A stretch of 39,358 bases of DNA. It comes from a virus. The first letter of the stretch is position 1. Each line of letters opens with the position of its first letter. Shown one piece after another: positions 7,237 to 15,045 of this stretch. The position numbers and the translations under genes are program-made. The stretch covers positions 1 through 39,358 of IMG/VR virus record IMGVR_UViG_3300042864_002105; one strand, 5' to 3'. The notes beneath the pieces were generated by a model. That model was given only the letters and a program-made list of their open reading frames with translations, was not told the DNA's origin and did no database searches.

Positions 7237-7542
7237 ATGAAATATCTTATAACAGAATCACAATTAGACAAGGTTATCTTTAAGTACTTGGACAATCAGG
7301 ATTTTATTATTAAGAAAATGTCTAGTGATAATATAACTTACTTCGTTAATTCAGAAAATGATGAATTTTCGGGCGGATTAATCCAATACTATAGAAGTGG
7401 TGGTGAGTGTGTCATAAGTTATGAGTTAATCAATGAGATTGCCACATTCTTCTCTATGGAATTTGATGGTTCTAAATATGTTATCGCCAGATGGGTTGAA
7501 AATACTTTGGATAGAAGAGTTAAAGAAATTATAATTAGGTAG
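7237..7542 (+). CDS. ITESQ-array paralogue 4 (101 aa)
   Basis: Tag and VIFKYLDNQDFIIKKM; then TYFVNSENDEF, EIATFFSMEF and VIARWVENTLDRRVK. Looks like a mosaic: the centre resembles paralogue 3 and the C-terminal part resembles paralogue 2. TATTTAT is 5 bases upstream. Confidence 0.8.
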   Translation: MKYLITESQLDKVIFKYLDNQDFIIKKMSSDNITYFVNSENDEFSGGLIQYYRSGGECVISYELINEIATFFSMEFDGSKYVIARWVENTLDRRVKEIIIR

Positions 7543-7565
7543 ATAGTAATTAATATTTATATCAT

Positions 7566-7883
7566 ATGAAATACCTAATCACCGAATCACAATTTGATAA
7601 AGTAGTCTTTAAGTACTTGGATAATCAGGACTTTATTCAGTTTGAAAGGAATAATGGAATCTACTTCGTTAATTCAGAAGGAGATAAATATGCTCAGATT
7701 AGATTTGATAAAAAATATGGTTGGTGTGTAATTTATTATGAATTAGTTAATGAAATTTCCGCCTTCTTTTCTATGAAAGGTTCTGATTCTGAATCAGTTA
7801 TAGGTAGGTGGGTTGAGAATACCCTCCAAATGAAAGTCAAAAACACCTTACGCTCTTCAGTTTTGTTATACGAAATCAGTTGA
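7566..7883 (+). CDS. ITESQ-array paralogue 5 (105 aa)
   Basis: Tag and VVFKYLDNQDFIQFERN; YFVNSEGDKYAQIRFDK; EISAFFSMKGSDSES; GRWVENTLQMKVKN. The C-terminus diverges abruptly (TLRSSVLLYEIS) where the DNA runs into a partial duplicate of the gene's own 3' end. Confidence 0.8.
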   Translation: MKYLITESQFDKVVFKYLDNQDFIQFERNNGIYFVNSEGDKYAQIRFDKKYGWCVIYYELVNEISAFFSMKGSDSESVIGRWVENTLQMKVKNTLRSSVLLYEIS

Positions 7884-7955
7884 GAATACCCTCCAAATGA
7901 AGGTCACAAACACCCGATTCCATTACGAGCACATTGAGAATACCTAACTAATATC
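7879..7955 (+). pseudogene. Remnant copies of array-gene 3' ends
   Basis: GTTGAGAATACCCTCCAAAT, present inside paralogue 5 at about 7811, recurs at 7879 out of a gene context with GAAGGTCACAAACACC after it. GAGAATACCTAACTAATAT at 7935-7953 repeats the segment after paralogue 3 (7207-7225). These are leftovers of further array units at the edge of the inserted block 7956-9370. Confidence 0.65.
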
Positions 7956-8669
7956 TTACACCACCACTATTTTCCACTCCCCGTTATAATCCTCCACAAG
8001 ACAAGTGGAGTTTTCACAAAAGTCACCTGAATTCATATAATCACTTTCTAATTTCGGATGATGAATATGCCCACACACGGCAACATCATATCCCTTTTGT
8101 TTTGTTAGACCCTTTGCGTTCTCCTCAAAATCTGACACAAAGTTAATTGCCCCTTTTACAGATTGTTTTACAGAGTTTGCCAGTGAATGATATGGTAGAT
8201 TAAACTTCTTTCTTATGTAGTTGTATATTGTATTTAACTTAATAACAAAATCATATGACCATCCACCAATTACGGCAAGCCATCTTGCTTTCATTATAAC
8301 AAAATCCAATACATCCCCGTGGAAACAAAAGTATGTTCTTCCATCAATACCATAATGAACATACTTCCTTACAATCTTTATATTGTTTAATGTGAATGGA
8401 ATGAATGGTTTTAGAAAGTCATCGTGGTTTCCTCTTATGTATATAACCTCCGTTCCTTTCTCTGACCTCTTCATAAACTTTCTGAATATCTTTGTGCAGT
8501 CCTTCTTCCACTTTCCACCATTCTTCAGTGCCCAACCATCAATTATATCTCCGTTAAGAATTAGTTTATCTGATTGGTTATCCTCTAAAAACTTTAATAT
8601 CTTCTCTGTCTGTGATTGTCTTGCACCAAGATGTAAATCACTCATTATAATTGTTTTGTAATGATTCAT
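7956..8669 (-). CDS. Calcineurin-like metallophosphoesterase (237 aa)
   Basis: All five metal-site blocks of the metallophosphoesterase fold are present: MSDLHLG near residue 9, LNGDIIDGW, IRGNHDDFL, FCFHGDVLD and VCGHIHHPKLE. The order and spacing resemble the LpxH/UDP-2,3-diacylglucosamine diphosphatase branch, though the substrate cannot be fixed. The ATG at 8669 forms an ATGA overlap with the stop of the upstream glycosyltransferase gene, so the two are one unit. They sit on the minus strand inside the plus-strand ITESQ array, as an inserted cargo pair. Confidence 0.85.
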   Translation of the reverse strand: MNHYKTIIMSDLHLGARQSQTEKILKFLEDNQSDKLILNGDIIDGWALKNGGKWKKDCTKIFRKFMKRSEKGTEVIYIRGNHDDFLKPFIPFTLNNIKIVRKYVHYGIDGRTYFCFHGDVLDFVIMKARWLAVIGGWSYDFVIKLNTIYNYIRKKFNLPYHSLANSVKQSVKGAINFVSDFEENAKGLTKQKGYDVAVCGHIHHPKLESDYMNSGDFCENSTCLVEDYNGEWKIVVV

Positions 8670-9370
8670 TTCCAATATGAATTATGATTTGAAAAGAACT
8701 TCTTATTGTTCCTATTGAAGAATGATTTAACCATTAGTTTTGTCATATACCATAGTCCTTTATTCTCAAATCTTCTTGGTGGTGTGAATATTGTTCTGTT
8801 TAATATCTTAAACTTATCGCTGAATACTTTTTTTGATAGTAGGTAATCCTCGGCAACCTTTGCTTCTTCATCAAATCCCCCGAGTATATTAAATGTCTCA
8901 GTTTTAAATAACATAAACCCGCCAAGACAAAATGGCGTGAATGGTTTAATTGACTTTTGTATTACATCAAAGAACCTGAATACATAGTTATATTTTCCAT
9001 TTGTTGTTCTAACCTTTGTTGTAAGTAAGTCATAGTCATTTCTTCTCATTAACTTAATCGCATCAGTTAGTAAATCAGGGTCAAGGATAAACATATCAGC
9101 ATCCAAGAATAATACATATGGAGTTTCAACTCTTTCTGCTCCTCTGTTTCTTGCATAACTTGGAAGTCCTCCTTGTATAATCATTAAATTAAAATAATCC
9201 CTATTTCTAATTTCAAGACTATACGTTGTCCCGTCATCAGAAGAATCTGAAACAATAACTCTTACGTTATTAATGTTTTTTTGGAAATTAAGTAATGATA
9301 ATGTCGTGTCTATGATTTTGGATTCATTCTTGCACGGAATAACTATTGTAAGAAATCTTGATAGTTCCAT
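8666..9370 (-). CDS. Family 2 glycosyltransferase (234 aa)
   Basis: The start is taken at MELSRFLTIVIPCKNE because TATTTAT lies 4 bases upstream; the longer frame adds five residues. TIVIPCKNE, SDSSDDGT and FLDADMF (the DxD metal/sugar-nucleotide site) identify a GT-A fold family 2 enzyme, and GGFDEEAKVAEDYLLSKKV matches the family's acceptor-side ED motif. No membrane segment. Probably adds sugar to a surface glycan or phage component; acceptor unknown. Co-transcribed with the phosphoesterase. Confidence 0.85.
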   Translation of the reverse strand: MELSRFLTIVIPCKNESKIIDTTLSLLNFQKNINNVRVIVSDSSDDGTTYSLEIRNRDYFNLMIIQGGLPSYARNRGAERVETPYVLFLDADMFILDPDLLTDAIKLMRRNDYDLLTTKVRTTNGKYNYVFRFFDVIQKSIKPFTPFCLGGFMLFKTETFNILGGFDEEAKVAEDYLLSKKVFSDKFKILNRTIFTPPRRFENKGLWYMTKLMVKSFFNRNNKKFFSNHNSYWK

Positions 9371-9412
9371 ATTAATAAATATCAAAAGTAAATGGTTAGT
9401 TAGATTACCGAA

Positions 9413-9442
9413 TTGTTAAGTGGAAAAAATTTATTATCTTTG
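9413..9442 (+). promoter_or_regulatory. Bacteroidota-type promoter for the second array block
   Basis: TTG (9413-9415), 19 bases, TATCTTTG (9435-9442), followed by TATTTATA (9443-9450), 4 bases and ATG. Nearly the same arrangement as at 5803-5842, as if the promoter moved with the array unit. Confidence 0.65.
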
Positions 9443-9454
9443 TATTTATATCAT

Positions 9455-9751
9455 ATGAAATACCTAATCACCGAATCACAGCTTGATAAAATAGTATTTA
9501 AGTACTTGGATAATCAGGACTTTATTCAAATTAAAAAAGATAATAAAATATACTTCGTTAATTCTGAGGGGGATAAACACGCTCAAATTAGCTATGATGA
9601 AAGTAATGGTTCGTGTGGAATTTATTATAGATTAATTAACGAAATTTCTCGCTTCTTCTCTATTGAAAAATCTGATTCTAAAGAAGTTATCGGTAGATGG
9701 GTTGAGAATACCTTGCAAATGAGAGTCTCAAACATCAAGAAGCGTATGTAA
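9455..9751 (+). CDS. ITESQ-array paralogue 6 (98 aa)
   Basis: The start is the ATG giving MKYLITESQ, not the in-frame upstream ATG. Signature IVFKYLDNQDFIQIKKD, YFVNSEGDKHAQISYDE, EISRFFSIEKSDSKE, GRWVENTLQMRV. Close to paralogues 3 and 5, now on the far side of the inserted pair 7956-9370. Confidence 0.8.
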   Translation: MKYLITESQLDKIVFKYLDNQDFIQIKKDNKIYFVNSEGDKHAQISYDESNGSCGIYYRLINEISRFFSIEKSDSKEVIGRWVENTLQMRVSNIKKRM

Positions 9752-9801
9752 TTGTCGACAAAAACTGTTGGGAATACCTTCTAACTAATATTTATTATCA
9801 T

Positions 9802-10119
9802 ATGAAATACCTTATCACCGAATCTCAACTTGACAGCATCATTTTTAGGTATTTAGATATGCAGAACTTTTATAAAATGAGATATGCTAAGGGTTATATA
9901 TTTTGGGAATCTAAAGAAGTTTGGGAAAGTGGTGGTAATATACTAATCTCCGCCTATCGTGACCGTAATGAAGGTTTTGTTAATTCAGATTTGCTTGTTG
10001 AGGTTGCATCAATCTTTAGTTTGGAGTTAAATGACTCTTTGAATGTTATTGGTGCATGGGTTAAAACTCAGATTGATTTTGATATTGAGGATTTCTTTTC
10101 TGATTACGGAGCGGATTAA
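9802..10119 (+). CDS. ITESQ-array paralogue 7, diverged (105 aa)
   Basis: Tag plus IIFRYLDMQNFYK; the centre is new (GYIFWESKEVWESGGN), with VEVASIFSLELNDSLN and VIGAWVK keeping the fold pattern. TATTTAT is 6 bases upstream. Acidic C-terminus (DIEDFFSDYGAD). Confidence 0.75.
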   Translation: MKYLITESQLDSIIFRYLDMQNFYKMRYAKGYIFWESKEVWESGGNILISAYRDRNEGFVNSDLLVEVASIFSLELNDSLNVIGAWVKTQIDFDIEDFFSDYGAD

Positions 10120-10132
10120 TATTTATAATCAT

Positions 10133-10525
10133 ATGAAATATATAATTACAGAATCTCAGTTTAAACTTATCTCCGAGCTTGAAAGAACTTGGAGAGATTT
10201 TGAATATGAGAACGATTATAACAAGATAAAGGATAAAGTTGTCCCTTATATTGCCAATCAATTTGATTTTTATGATTTTGAGGGCGAGGACCTTTATCTA
10301 TATGATTCTGATAAGAAATTGATTGCAAAGTTTCATTTCTATGAAGATGATGAAGAGGGAATAAGAGGAGAATTATATTTTAGTAGGGACCACGATGAAT
10401 TACTTGAGAAGAGATTTCCCCACCCTTTTTGGATGAGACACGGCAAGTATTTGGTATCGGACGCTTTTAATATTTTATTCCCCGAATATAAAGTACTGGA
10501 TGTAAGAACAGGTTATTTGTTTTAA
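10133..10525 (+). CDS. ITESQ-tagged protein, unrelated body (130 aa)
   Basis: MKYIITESQ followed by FKLISELERTWRDFEYEN...; acidic, no similarity to the array bodies, ending in AFNILFPEYKVLDVRTGYLF. TATTTATA is 5 bases before the chosen ATG. Shows the tag moving onto a different protein within the array. Confidence 0.75.
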   Translation: MKYIITESQFKLISELERTWRDFEYENDYNKIKDKVVPYIANQFDFYDFEGEDLYLYDSDKKLIAKFHFYEDDEEGIRGELYFSRDHDELLEKRFPHPFWMRHGKYLVSDAFNILFPEYKVLDVRTGYLF

Positions 10526-10526
10526 T

Positions 10527-10838
10527 ATGAAATACATTGTAAACGAAACCCAAATTAATAAAATAGTATCTAAGTATCTTGACAATCAGGACTTTGTTTA
10601 TATGGAATATGGAATAAACGGTTATTTCCTTAATTCAGAGAAAGATGAATACGCCCAAATTAGATTCAATAGTTATTGGTGTACGATTGATAGAAAATTA
10701 ATGACTGAGGTTGCTTCTTTCTTTTCTTTAGAGAATGTAGATTCCCTTTCCGCAATTGCTAAATGGGTTGAGAGTAAAACTGGAACTCGTTACGGAGCGG
10801 TCGATGCTCAATCAGATATAATTGTATATTACTTTTAA
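10527..10838 (+). CDS. ITESQ-array paralogue 8 (103 aa)
   Basis: MKYIVNETQ, a variant tag, then IVSKYLDNQDFVYMEYG, YFLNSEKDEYAQIRFNS, EVASFFSLENVDSLS and AIAKWVES. It starts directly after the previous stop and has no TATTTAT of its own, so it depends on the upstream unit. Confidence 0.75.
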   Translation: MKYIVNETQINKIVSKYLDNQDFVYMEYGINGYFLNSEKDEYAQIRFNSYWCTIDRKLMTEVASFFSLENVDSLSAIAKWVESKTGTRYGAVDAQSDIIVYYF

Positions 10839-10841
10839 AGG

Positions 10842-11192
10842 TTAATCAAACTTACCTGAGTTAATGTCTTTCCACCTTTCTTCCATTAAATCCGAATAAT
10901 GGTTCAATAAGAATTCCCACGTTTGGTCATAGAAATCTTTCCCTCCATAACATATGTCAGAATATTTTACACATAAATCAACAATGACATATGATACAAT
11001 TCCTGACTTAAACTTATAGAGATTCATTTTATGCCAATTATGTTTGTTCTGAAGGTATCTTTTTGTCATTGTATCAAGACCATATTCGAATATCTTATCC
11101 ATACTATCAGGTTCGGCTCTTCTGAATATCCTTTTCATAGTGGAATTAGTTTCCTCCTTTAATACTTTTCTTATGTGTTCTTGTAGTTTCAT
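10842..11192 (-). CDS. IRKVLKEE-tagged protein (116 aa)
   Basis: N-terminus MKLQEHIRKVLKEE is a second tag type shared with the next two genes. The body (FEYGLDTMTKRYLQNKHNW...HYSDLMEERWKDI) is a paralogue of the first 95 residues of the protein at 11779-12240 (...HYSDEIEERWDEL). Soluble, helical. Starts 3 bases after the upstream stop; operon of three. Converges on the plus-strand array. Confidence 0.7.
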   Translation of the reverse strand: MKLQEHIRKVLKEETNSTMKRIFRRAEPDSMDKIFEYGLDTMTKRYLQNKHNWHKMNLYKFKSGIVSYVIVDLCVKYSDICYGGKDFYDQTWEFLLNHYSDLMEERWKDINSGKFD

Positions 11193-11194
11193 TC

Positions 11195-11782
11195 TTAATT
11201 TAATCTATCATCAATATCACTATGAACAATTGGTAATAGTTTATCCATAACCATATTATAAACCTCAGGTAGATAAAACTCTTTATACCAATTAAATAAC
11301 TCTTCAACGTTTTCAAAACTTGTTTGGTGTTTGAGTTCCTTGTAGTAATCTCCCGCACCCTCCTCTTCAATAATAGTATTCAATTTATCATCAAGTAATG
11401 AAAACCAATCAATCTCAACTGGAGTATATTGTCCTCCATCCCAAAATGGAGTAGCCATAACTGATATTTGTTCAATAATTTCAGGTGCGAAGTGACCCGT
11501 TTTTATATTACAATACCAACCTACAACACCATCTCCAGCATTATAAATATGAAAATGATTATATCTAAGAGGTAAATTACCATTAAACATATTTTCAATT
11601 AGTAACTGATTTGCCAAAATTGAATTTATTGGTAAATTTGAAAGTTGGGCAAGTTTTGTCATACTTACTCCAATCATTCTTGCAGCTTGATTTAAACCAA
11701 ATTCATCAATGAGTCCGATTAACTTTTTTTGACCCTTTGATTCTTCCCTTAATACTTTTCTTATGGATTCTTTTAGGTTCAT
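11195..11782 (-). CDS. IRKVLREE-tagged protein (195 aa)
   Basis: The start is MNLKESIRKVLREES, whose ATG overlaps the upstream stop (ATGA). After the tag comes a segment resembling a helix-turn-helix (LNQAARMIGVSMTKLAQLSN), then an alpha/beta body with YNHFHIYNAGDGVVGWYCN. No confident family. By inference the tag would be removed after LRE. Confidence 0.7.
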   Translation of the reverse strand: MNLKESIRKVLREESKGQKKLIGLIDEFGLNQAARMIGVSMTKLAQLSNLPINSILANQLLIENMFNGNLPLRYNHFHIYNAGDGVVGWYCNIKTGHFAPEIIEQISVMATPFWDGGQYTPVEIDWFSLLDDKLNTIIEEEGAGDYYKELKHQTSFENVEELFNWYKEFYLPEVYNMVMDKLLPIVHSDIDDRLN

Positions 11783-12240
11783 TTCTTTTTCTTTGTCTTC
11801 TTTACACAATTTGGATATCTTTTACCAAACATAGTTTTCATTCCTTTTTGAGTATAACCTGGCCAACATTTTTCAGTTAGTTCACCCTCTTTCATTTCTT
11901 GAGTTTTCTTTTTGGATTCTTCTCTTAATACTTTTCTTATAGATTCTCTTATATCAAACTCTTGTAATTCATCCCATCTCTCCTCAATTTCATCTGAATA
12001 ATGCTTCTTTAGATATTGATGAATATCATAATATGTCCCATCATTAATTTCCAATTCTTTTGTTCTACCAAAAGACATAATAAGATTTGCAATTACATAG
12101 TTTTTAAACCAATCCAGACTTTGTGGATAGTTTTTTTTAGTTTTATTATATCTTTCAGAACTTTTATTTAATGCCGATATGAACTTATCATTCATCAAAG
12201 ACAAATCAAATCTTCTTAAAAGAGTTAAAGCTGAATTCAT
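11779..12240 (-). CDS. Fusion-like protein with an internal tag (153 aa)
   Basis: Residues 1-95 are a tagless paralogue of the 10842-11192 body; residues about 99-111 are the tag itself (RESIRKVLREESK), now internal; the C-terminus is a GYTQKGMKTMFGKRYPNCVK segment, a basic Cys-containing tail that I recall from other phage small proteins. It looks like two neighbouring genes joined in frame. TATTTAT lies 6 bases upstream. Confidence 0.65.
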   Translation of the reverse strand: MNSALTLLRRFDLSLMNDKFISALNKSSERYNKTKKNYPQSLDWFKNYVIANLIMSFGRTKELEINDGTYYDIHQYLKKHYSDEIEERWDELQEFDIRESIRKVLREESKKKTQEMKEGELTEKCWPGYTQKGMKTMFGKRYPNCVKKTKKKK

Positions 12241-12288
12241 ATTATAATAAATACCTAATAAAAATGATATTTTTGCTATAAGACCATA

Positions 12289-12606
12289 TTAGTATTTTAT
12301 TCGAACAACCTGTTTTCCAAATGCTTCTTGAAACCATCCCTTGAATGCACTTTTCCATATCTGTCCAAACTCTTCATCAAGCTCACTGGCAATTATTCCA
12401 TATATTTTAACTACTGGTGCTTCCCCATCAACCCAAGTGAATACCATATTTCTTCCACCCTTTTCTTCTGTGTAGAAATCCCATACGTCTTCATCTTCTT
12501 CTGAGTTGGCATACATTAGATTATCAATATCAAACACGCTATCAAATACTGTGTTTAAATAGTTGTTGTATGTCTCAATCTGTGATTCTGTGATGATGTA
12601 TTTCAT
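12289..12606 (-). CDS. ITESQ-tagged protein (105 aa)
   Basis: MKYIITESQ then an acidic body (NSEEDEDVWDFYTEEKGG, WVDGEAPVVKIYGIIASELDEEFG). TATTTAT is 5 bases upstream. Not clearly related to the plus-strand array beyond the tag. Function unknown. Confidence 0.75.
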   Translation of the reverse strand: MKYIITESQIETYNNYLNTVFDSVFDIDNLMYANSEEDEDVWDFYTEEKGGRNMVFTWVDGEAPVVKIYGIIASELDEEFGQIWKSAFKGWFQEAFGKQVVRIKY

Positions 12607-12630
12607 ATTGTATAAATATCTGTATTAATG

Positions 12631-12948
12631 TTATCCATATACTATTTCACCATTAGGATTTTTAACTAAAACTGAAATTTGTATTATGTCTCTTGTACTA
12701 ATACCAGCCATTTTCAACATAAATTTTAAATATGTTTGAACCAAATGGTGAGGGTCAAATCCTTTTTCGTACATATTGTTGTTATTGATGCTATGGTCAT
12801 TTAAATGAACTACAATGAATAAAGTATATAATGGAAATTCATCATCTTCATCTGATACAACATGCGTTTCTATTCTATCAATCATAGGATATATATCCTT
12901 GATATAATCACTATTGAATAGTTTGTTTGCAATTTTGTTGGTTAACAT
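12631..12948 (-). CDS. Hypothetical protein (105 aa)
   Basis: MLTNKIANKLFNSDYIKDIY...; alpha/beta, no tag, no recognised domain. TATTTAT is 4 bases upstream, so this element is not confined to tagged genes. Confidence 0.65.
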   Translation of the reverse strand: MLTNKIANKLFNSDYIKDIYPMIDRIETHVVSDEDDEFPLYTLFIVVHLNDHSINNNNMYEKGFDPHHLVQTYLKFMLKMAGISTRDIIQISVLVKNPNGEIVYG

Positions 12949-12970
12949 ATTGATAAATATCTTATAAATG

Positions 12971-13007
12971 TAAAACCCTGATGAGTAGCGAATTCACCAG
13001 GGTTTTT
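12971..13007 (-). terminator. Terminator downstream of the 39-aa gene
   Basis: AAACCCTG (12973-12980) pairs with CAGGGTTT (12998-13005) around a 17-base loop, with T-runs on both strands. It follows the stop of the gene at 13039-13158. Confidence 0.7.
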
Positions 13008-13038
13008 GTAGCCGAAACTACAACGGGTCCTAAGTCCG

Positions 13039-13158
13039 TTATCTTTGGTTTTCTAAAATCATTTTAAGTACTCTGTTGTTCTCTTCGATTCTTTTGAGAT
13101 TCTTATTAATGTTTTTTTTGTTTTTTGGTTTTGGAGTTTCTTTCTTTGCCTTTCCCAT
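13039..13158 (-). CDS. Very small basic coiled-coil protein (39 aa)
   Basis: MGKAKKETPKPKNKKNINKN followed by LKRIEENNRVLKMILENQR. A lysine-rich head and a short leucine heptad, compatible with a nucleic-acid-binding or scaffold peptide. A terminator follows the stop. It is divergent from the gene at 13206. Confidence 0.55.
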   Translation of the reverse strand: MGKAKKETPKPKNKKNINKNLKRIEENNRVLKMILENQR

Positions 13159-13205
13159 ATCTTTATTCTTTAATAATAAATACAAAAGAATTAATATTTA
13201 TCAAT

Positions 13206-13718
13206 ATGTCTTATGCAAAAGCAATTCAAAAAATGATTGATGAAGGAAATGATATCCTTCAGATTGCAAAACTTTTCGGTGGTATTGACCGTCTTTTAGA
13301 ATTGTCAAAAAGTATTCCTTATTTAACTGCTATGATACAAACCAAACTTGGTGGTTCTTTAGATTGTTCCGCTGAGGGTGAGGGCGGAGAAATGGTTATG
13401 TTTTCTTTGAATTTTATATTGACTGATTTAGAGGCAATAGATGTAGACGATATCAATCATTATAACGCCACGGTTGATATTATAATTCCTGAAATTCAGA
13501 AATCACCAGCACTCATGCAAATGTTATTAACTTGGTTGGATGATTACTTGTCAGATATGGGGAATGAAGTTGGTTCATTCAATGATAATAATTTAAACGA
13601 TAAAATGATTTGGGTCTATGCCGAGTCAATAAATGGTAAAAGTTTCGAAAACATTAAGAGTGGAGTAAGTGACCAAGAAGTTTTGAGAATAATACCTGAA
13701 AAATATATAAGAGACTAA
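13206..13718 (+). CDS. Hypothetical protein (170 aa)
   Basis: The start is MSYAKAIQKMIDEGND, because TATTTAT is 4 bases before this ATG. The N-terminal third (DILQIAKLFGGIDRLLELSKSIP) resembles a DNA-binding helical segment, similar in style to residues 21-45 of the protein at 11195-11782 (LIDEFGLNQAARMIG...). The rest is acidic alpha/beta. No family assigned. Confidence 0.65.
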   Translation: MSYAKAIQKMIDEGNDILQIAKLFGGIDRLLELSKSIPYLTAMIQTKLGGSLDCSAEGEGGEMVMFSLNFILTDLEAIDVDDINHYNATVDIIIPEIQKSPALMQMLLTWLDDYLSDMGNEVGSFNDNNLNDKMIWVYAESINGKSFENIKSGVSDQEVLRIIPEKYIRD

Positions 13719-13723
13719 AAAAA

Positions 13724-13755
13724 TTTGTCTGTCTAAATTTTTATTCTTACATTTG
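13724..13755 (+). promoter_or_regulatory. Bacteroidota-type promoter upstream of the CYTH operon
   Basis: TTTG (13724-13727), 20 bases, TACATTTG (13748-13755). It starts within 6 bases of the preceding stop. Confidence 0.7.
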
Positions 13756-13770
13756 TAAAAAATTAAACAA

Positions 13771-13863
13771 GTGTTAGGAGTAATATTAGCAATTATATCG
13801 TTTTACGTATACTTGTTCTTAATTTGTGTAATAACAATTAAAACCGAAAAACCCAATGATTGA
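13771..13863 (+). CDS. Possible 30-aa membrane peptide
   Basis: A GTG-started frame, LGVILAIISFYVYLFLICV followed by ITIKTEKPND, with one clear membrane helix. Its stop overlaps the CYTH start. The position right behind a promoter supports it; the short length and GTG start do not. Confidence 0.4.
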   Translation: MLGVILAIISFYVYLFLICVITIKTEKPND

Positions 13864-14359
13864 AAGGGAACGTAAATTCAGACTCAAATATCTACCTGAA
13901 GGTCTAACTCCAATTCACATCAAACAAGCATATCTTATGTTTGATAAGAAGAAACAATTCAGGGTTAGAATCATTGATGATAAGGAAGCATGGGTTGCCT
14001 ACAAAGTTAAGATTGATAAGACAACAAAGTCTGAGTATGAATATGAAATTCCTATACAGGACGCAAATCACCTGTATCAATCTACCGATATAAAACTTGA
14101 AAAAACAAGATATAAAACTACATTTGAGGGTAATAAGGTTGATATTGATGTATACCCTGATGGAAGAACCTCTGCCGAAATAGAATATGAAATTGGAATT
14201 ATCAATATTCCTGACTATTGTGGCGAAGAAATTACAGGTAATAAAGAATGGTCAAATCTAAACATTGCAAAGAAAAATAGTAATAATAATGGAAAATCTA
14301 ATAGAAGAAGAAAAGATTCCCCTGTCAACTCACTGGGAAAGGAATCTAAGAGAGTTTGA
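13856..14359 (+). CDS. CYTH-domain triphosphate tunnel enzyme (167 aa)
   Basis: N-terminal E3-x-E5-x-K7 (MIERERKF) is the CYTH signature; FRVRIIDDKEAWVAYK and YEYEIP supply the next basic and acidic tunnel strands, and SAEIEYEIG plus EITGNKEWSNLNIAKK is the usual C-terminal end. CYTH enzymes cleave triphosphates (triphosphatase, thiamine triphosphatase or class IV adenylate cyclase); which one cannot be told here. The last roughly 25 residues (NSNNNGKSNRRRK...) lie beyond the domain and overlap the next gene in another frame. Confidence 0.8.
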   Translation: MIERERKFRLKYLPEGLTPIHIKQAYLMFDKKKQFRVRIIDDKEAWVAYKVKIDKTTKSEYEYEIPIQDANHLYQSTDIKLEKTRYKTTFEGNKVDIDVYPDGRTSAEIEYEIGIINIPDYCGEEITGNKEWSNLNIAKKNSNNNGKSNRRRKDSPVNSLGKESKRV

Positions 14360-14498
14360 ACTACCTCACGAAGTTATTGAACGTATTGAGCATCTTCGTT
14401 ATAATGATGGTATTATGATGAAGAAATATATGGACGAGTCCAATGAATGGAGAGTTAAGTATTTCACACTACAAAGACAATTAAGGGATTTGTTGTAA
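14289..14498 (+). CDS. Small coiled-coil protein (69 aa)
   Basis: MENLIEEEKIPLSTHWERNL...WRVKYFTLQRQLRDLL; helical and charged. The start is chosen at MENL. It overlaps the tail of the CYTH gene by about 70 bases in another frame, unusually long for this window, so one of the two ends may be non-functional. Confidence 0.5.
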   Translation: MENLIEEEKIPLSTHWERNLREFELPHEVIERIEHLRYNDGIMMKKYMDESNEWRVKYFTLQRQLRDLL

Positions 14499-14517
14499 CA
14501 TTTGTTAACAACTTAAT

Positions 14518-14549
14518 TTTGTGGGAACGGAATGATTGCCGTATATTTG
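14518..14549 (+). promoter_or_regulatory. Bacteroidota-type promoter, near-leaderless
   Basis: TTTG (14518-14521), 20 bases, TATATTTG (14542-14549); ATG begins 4 bases later at 14554. Confidence 0.8.
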
Positions 14550-14553
14550 TGAT

Positions 14554-15036
14554 ATGAATAACGAAATCAAATACATACCCACCAAAGAGGCAATTATTGG
14601 ATACTCTGATTCAACAATTGCTAAAACCGAATCAAATGATTGTGTCGTAAGAGCAATTGCATCATCTTTTGAAATGAGTTATGATGATTCCCACAAGTTT
14701 GTTGCAAAGATTTGGTTTCGTCGAAATCGTGAAGGTACAAGAAACTTTGTTGGTGGATTGCGTCATATGATTAACAATAAAGTTAAAATCAACGATAAGT
14801 TATTTGAAACTATGGGTAATGAATATGGTCACGTTAGTTATGAAGTTAAGGTTAAAGGTCAGATGGTTAAACGCAATATGACAACTGGTACATTCATTAA
14901 GAAATACCCTGTTGGTAAGTATCTTGTGGTTGTTCGTGGTCACGCATTCTCAATCATTGATGGACAAGTTGTTGGTAACACATCTGATGCAACAATGAAG
15001 AAACGAGTTATTTGCAACGCATTCAAAATTTCTTAA
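14554..15036 (+). CDS. Papain-like putative cysteine peptidase (160 aa)
   Basis: The start is set by the promoter: TATATTTG ends 4 bases before this ATG, whereas the longer frame begins upstream of the promoter element. Cys30 (NDCVVRAIA) heads a helix, and His130 (VVRGHAFSIID) with Asn142 or Asp136 completes a C-H-N/D order typical of papain-fold phage proteins. Could be a peptidase or a transglutaminase-like or deubiquitinase-like effector. Expressed early if the host sigma factor is used. Confidence 0.6.
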   Translation: MNNEIKYIPTKEAIIGYSDSTIAKTESNDCVVRAIASSFEMSYDDSHKFVAKIWFRRNREGTRNFVGGLRHMINNKVKINDKLFETMGNEYGHVSYEVKVKGQMVKRNMTTGTFIKKYPVGKYLVVVRGHAFSIIDGQVVGNTSDATMKKRVICNAFKIS

Positions 15037-15045
15037 TAACTTAAT

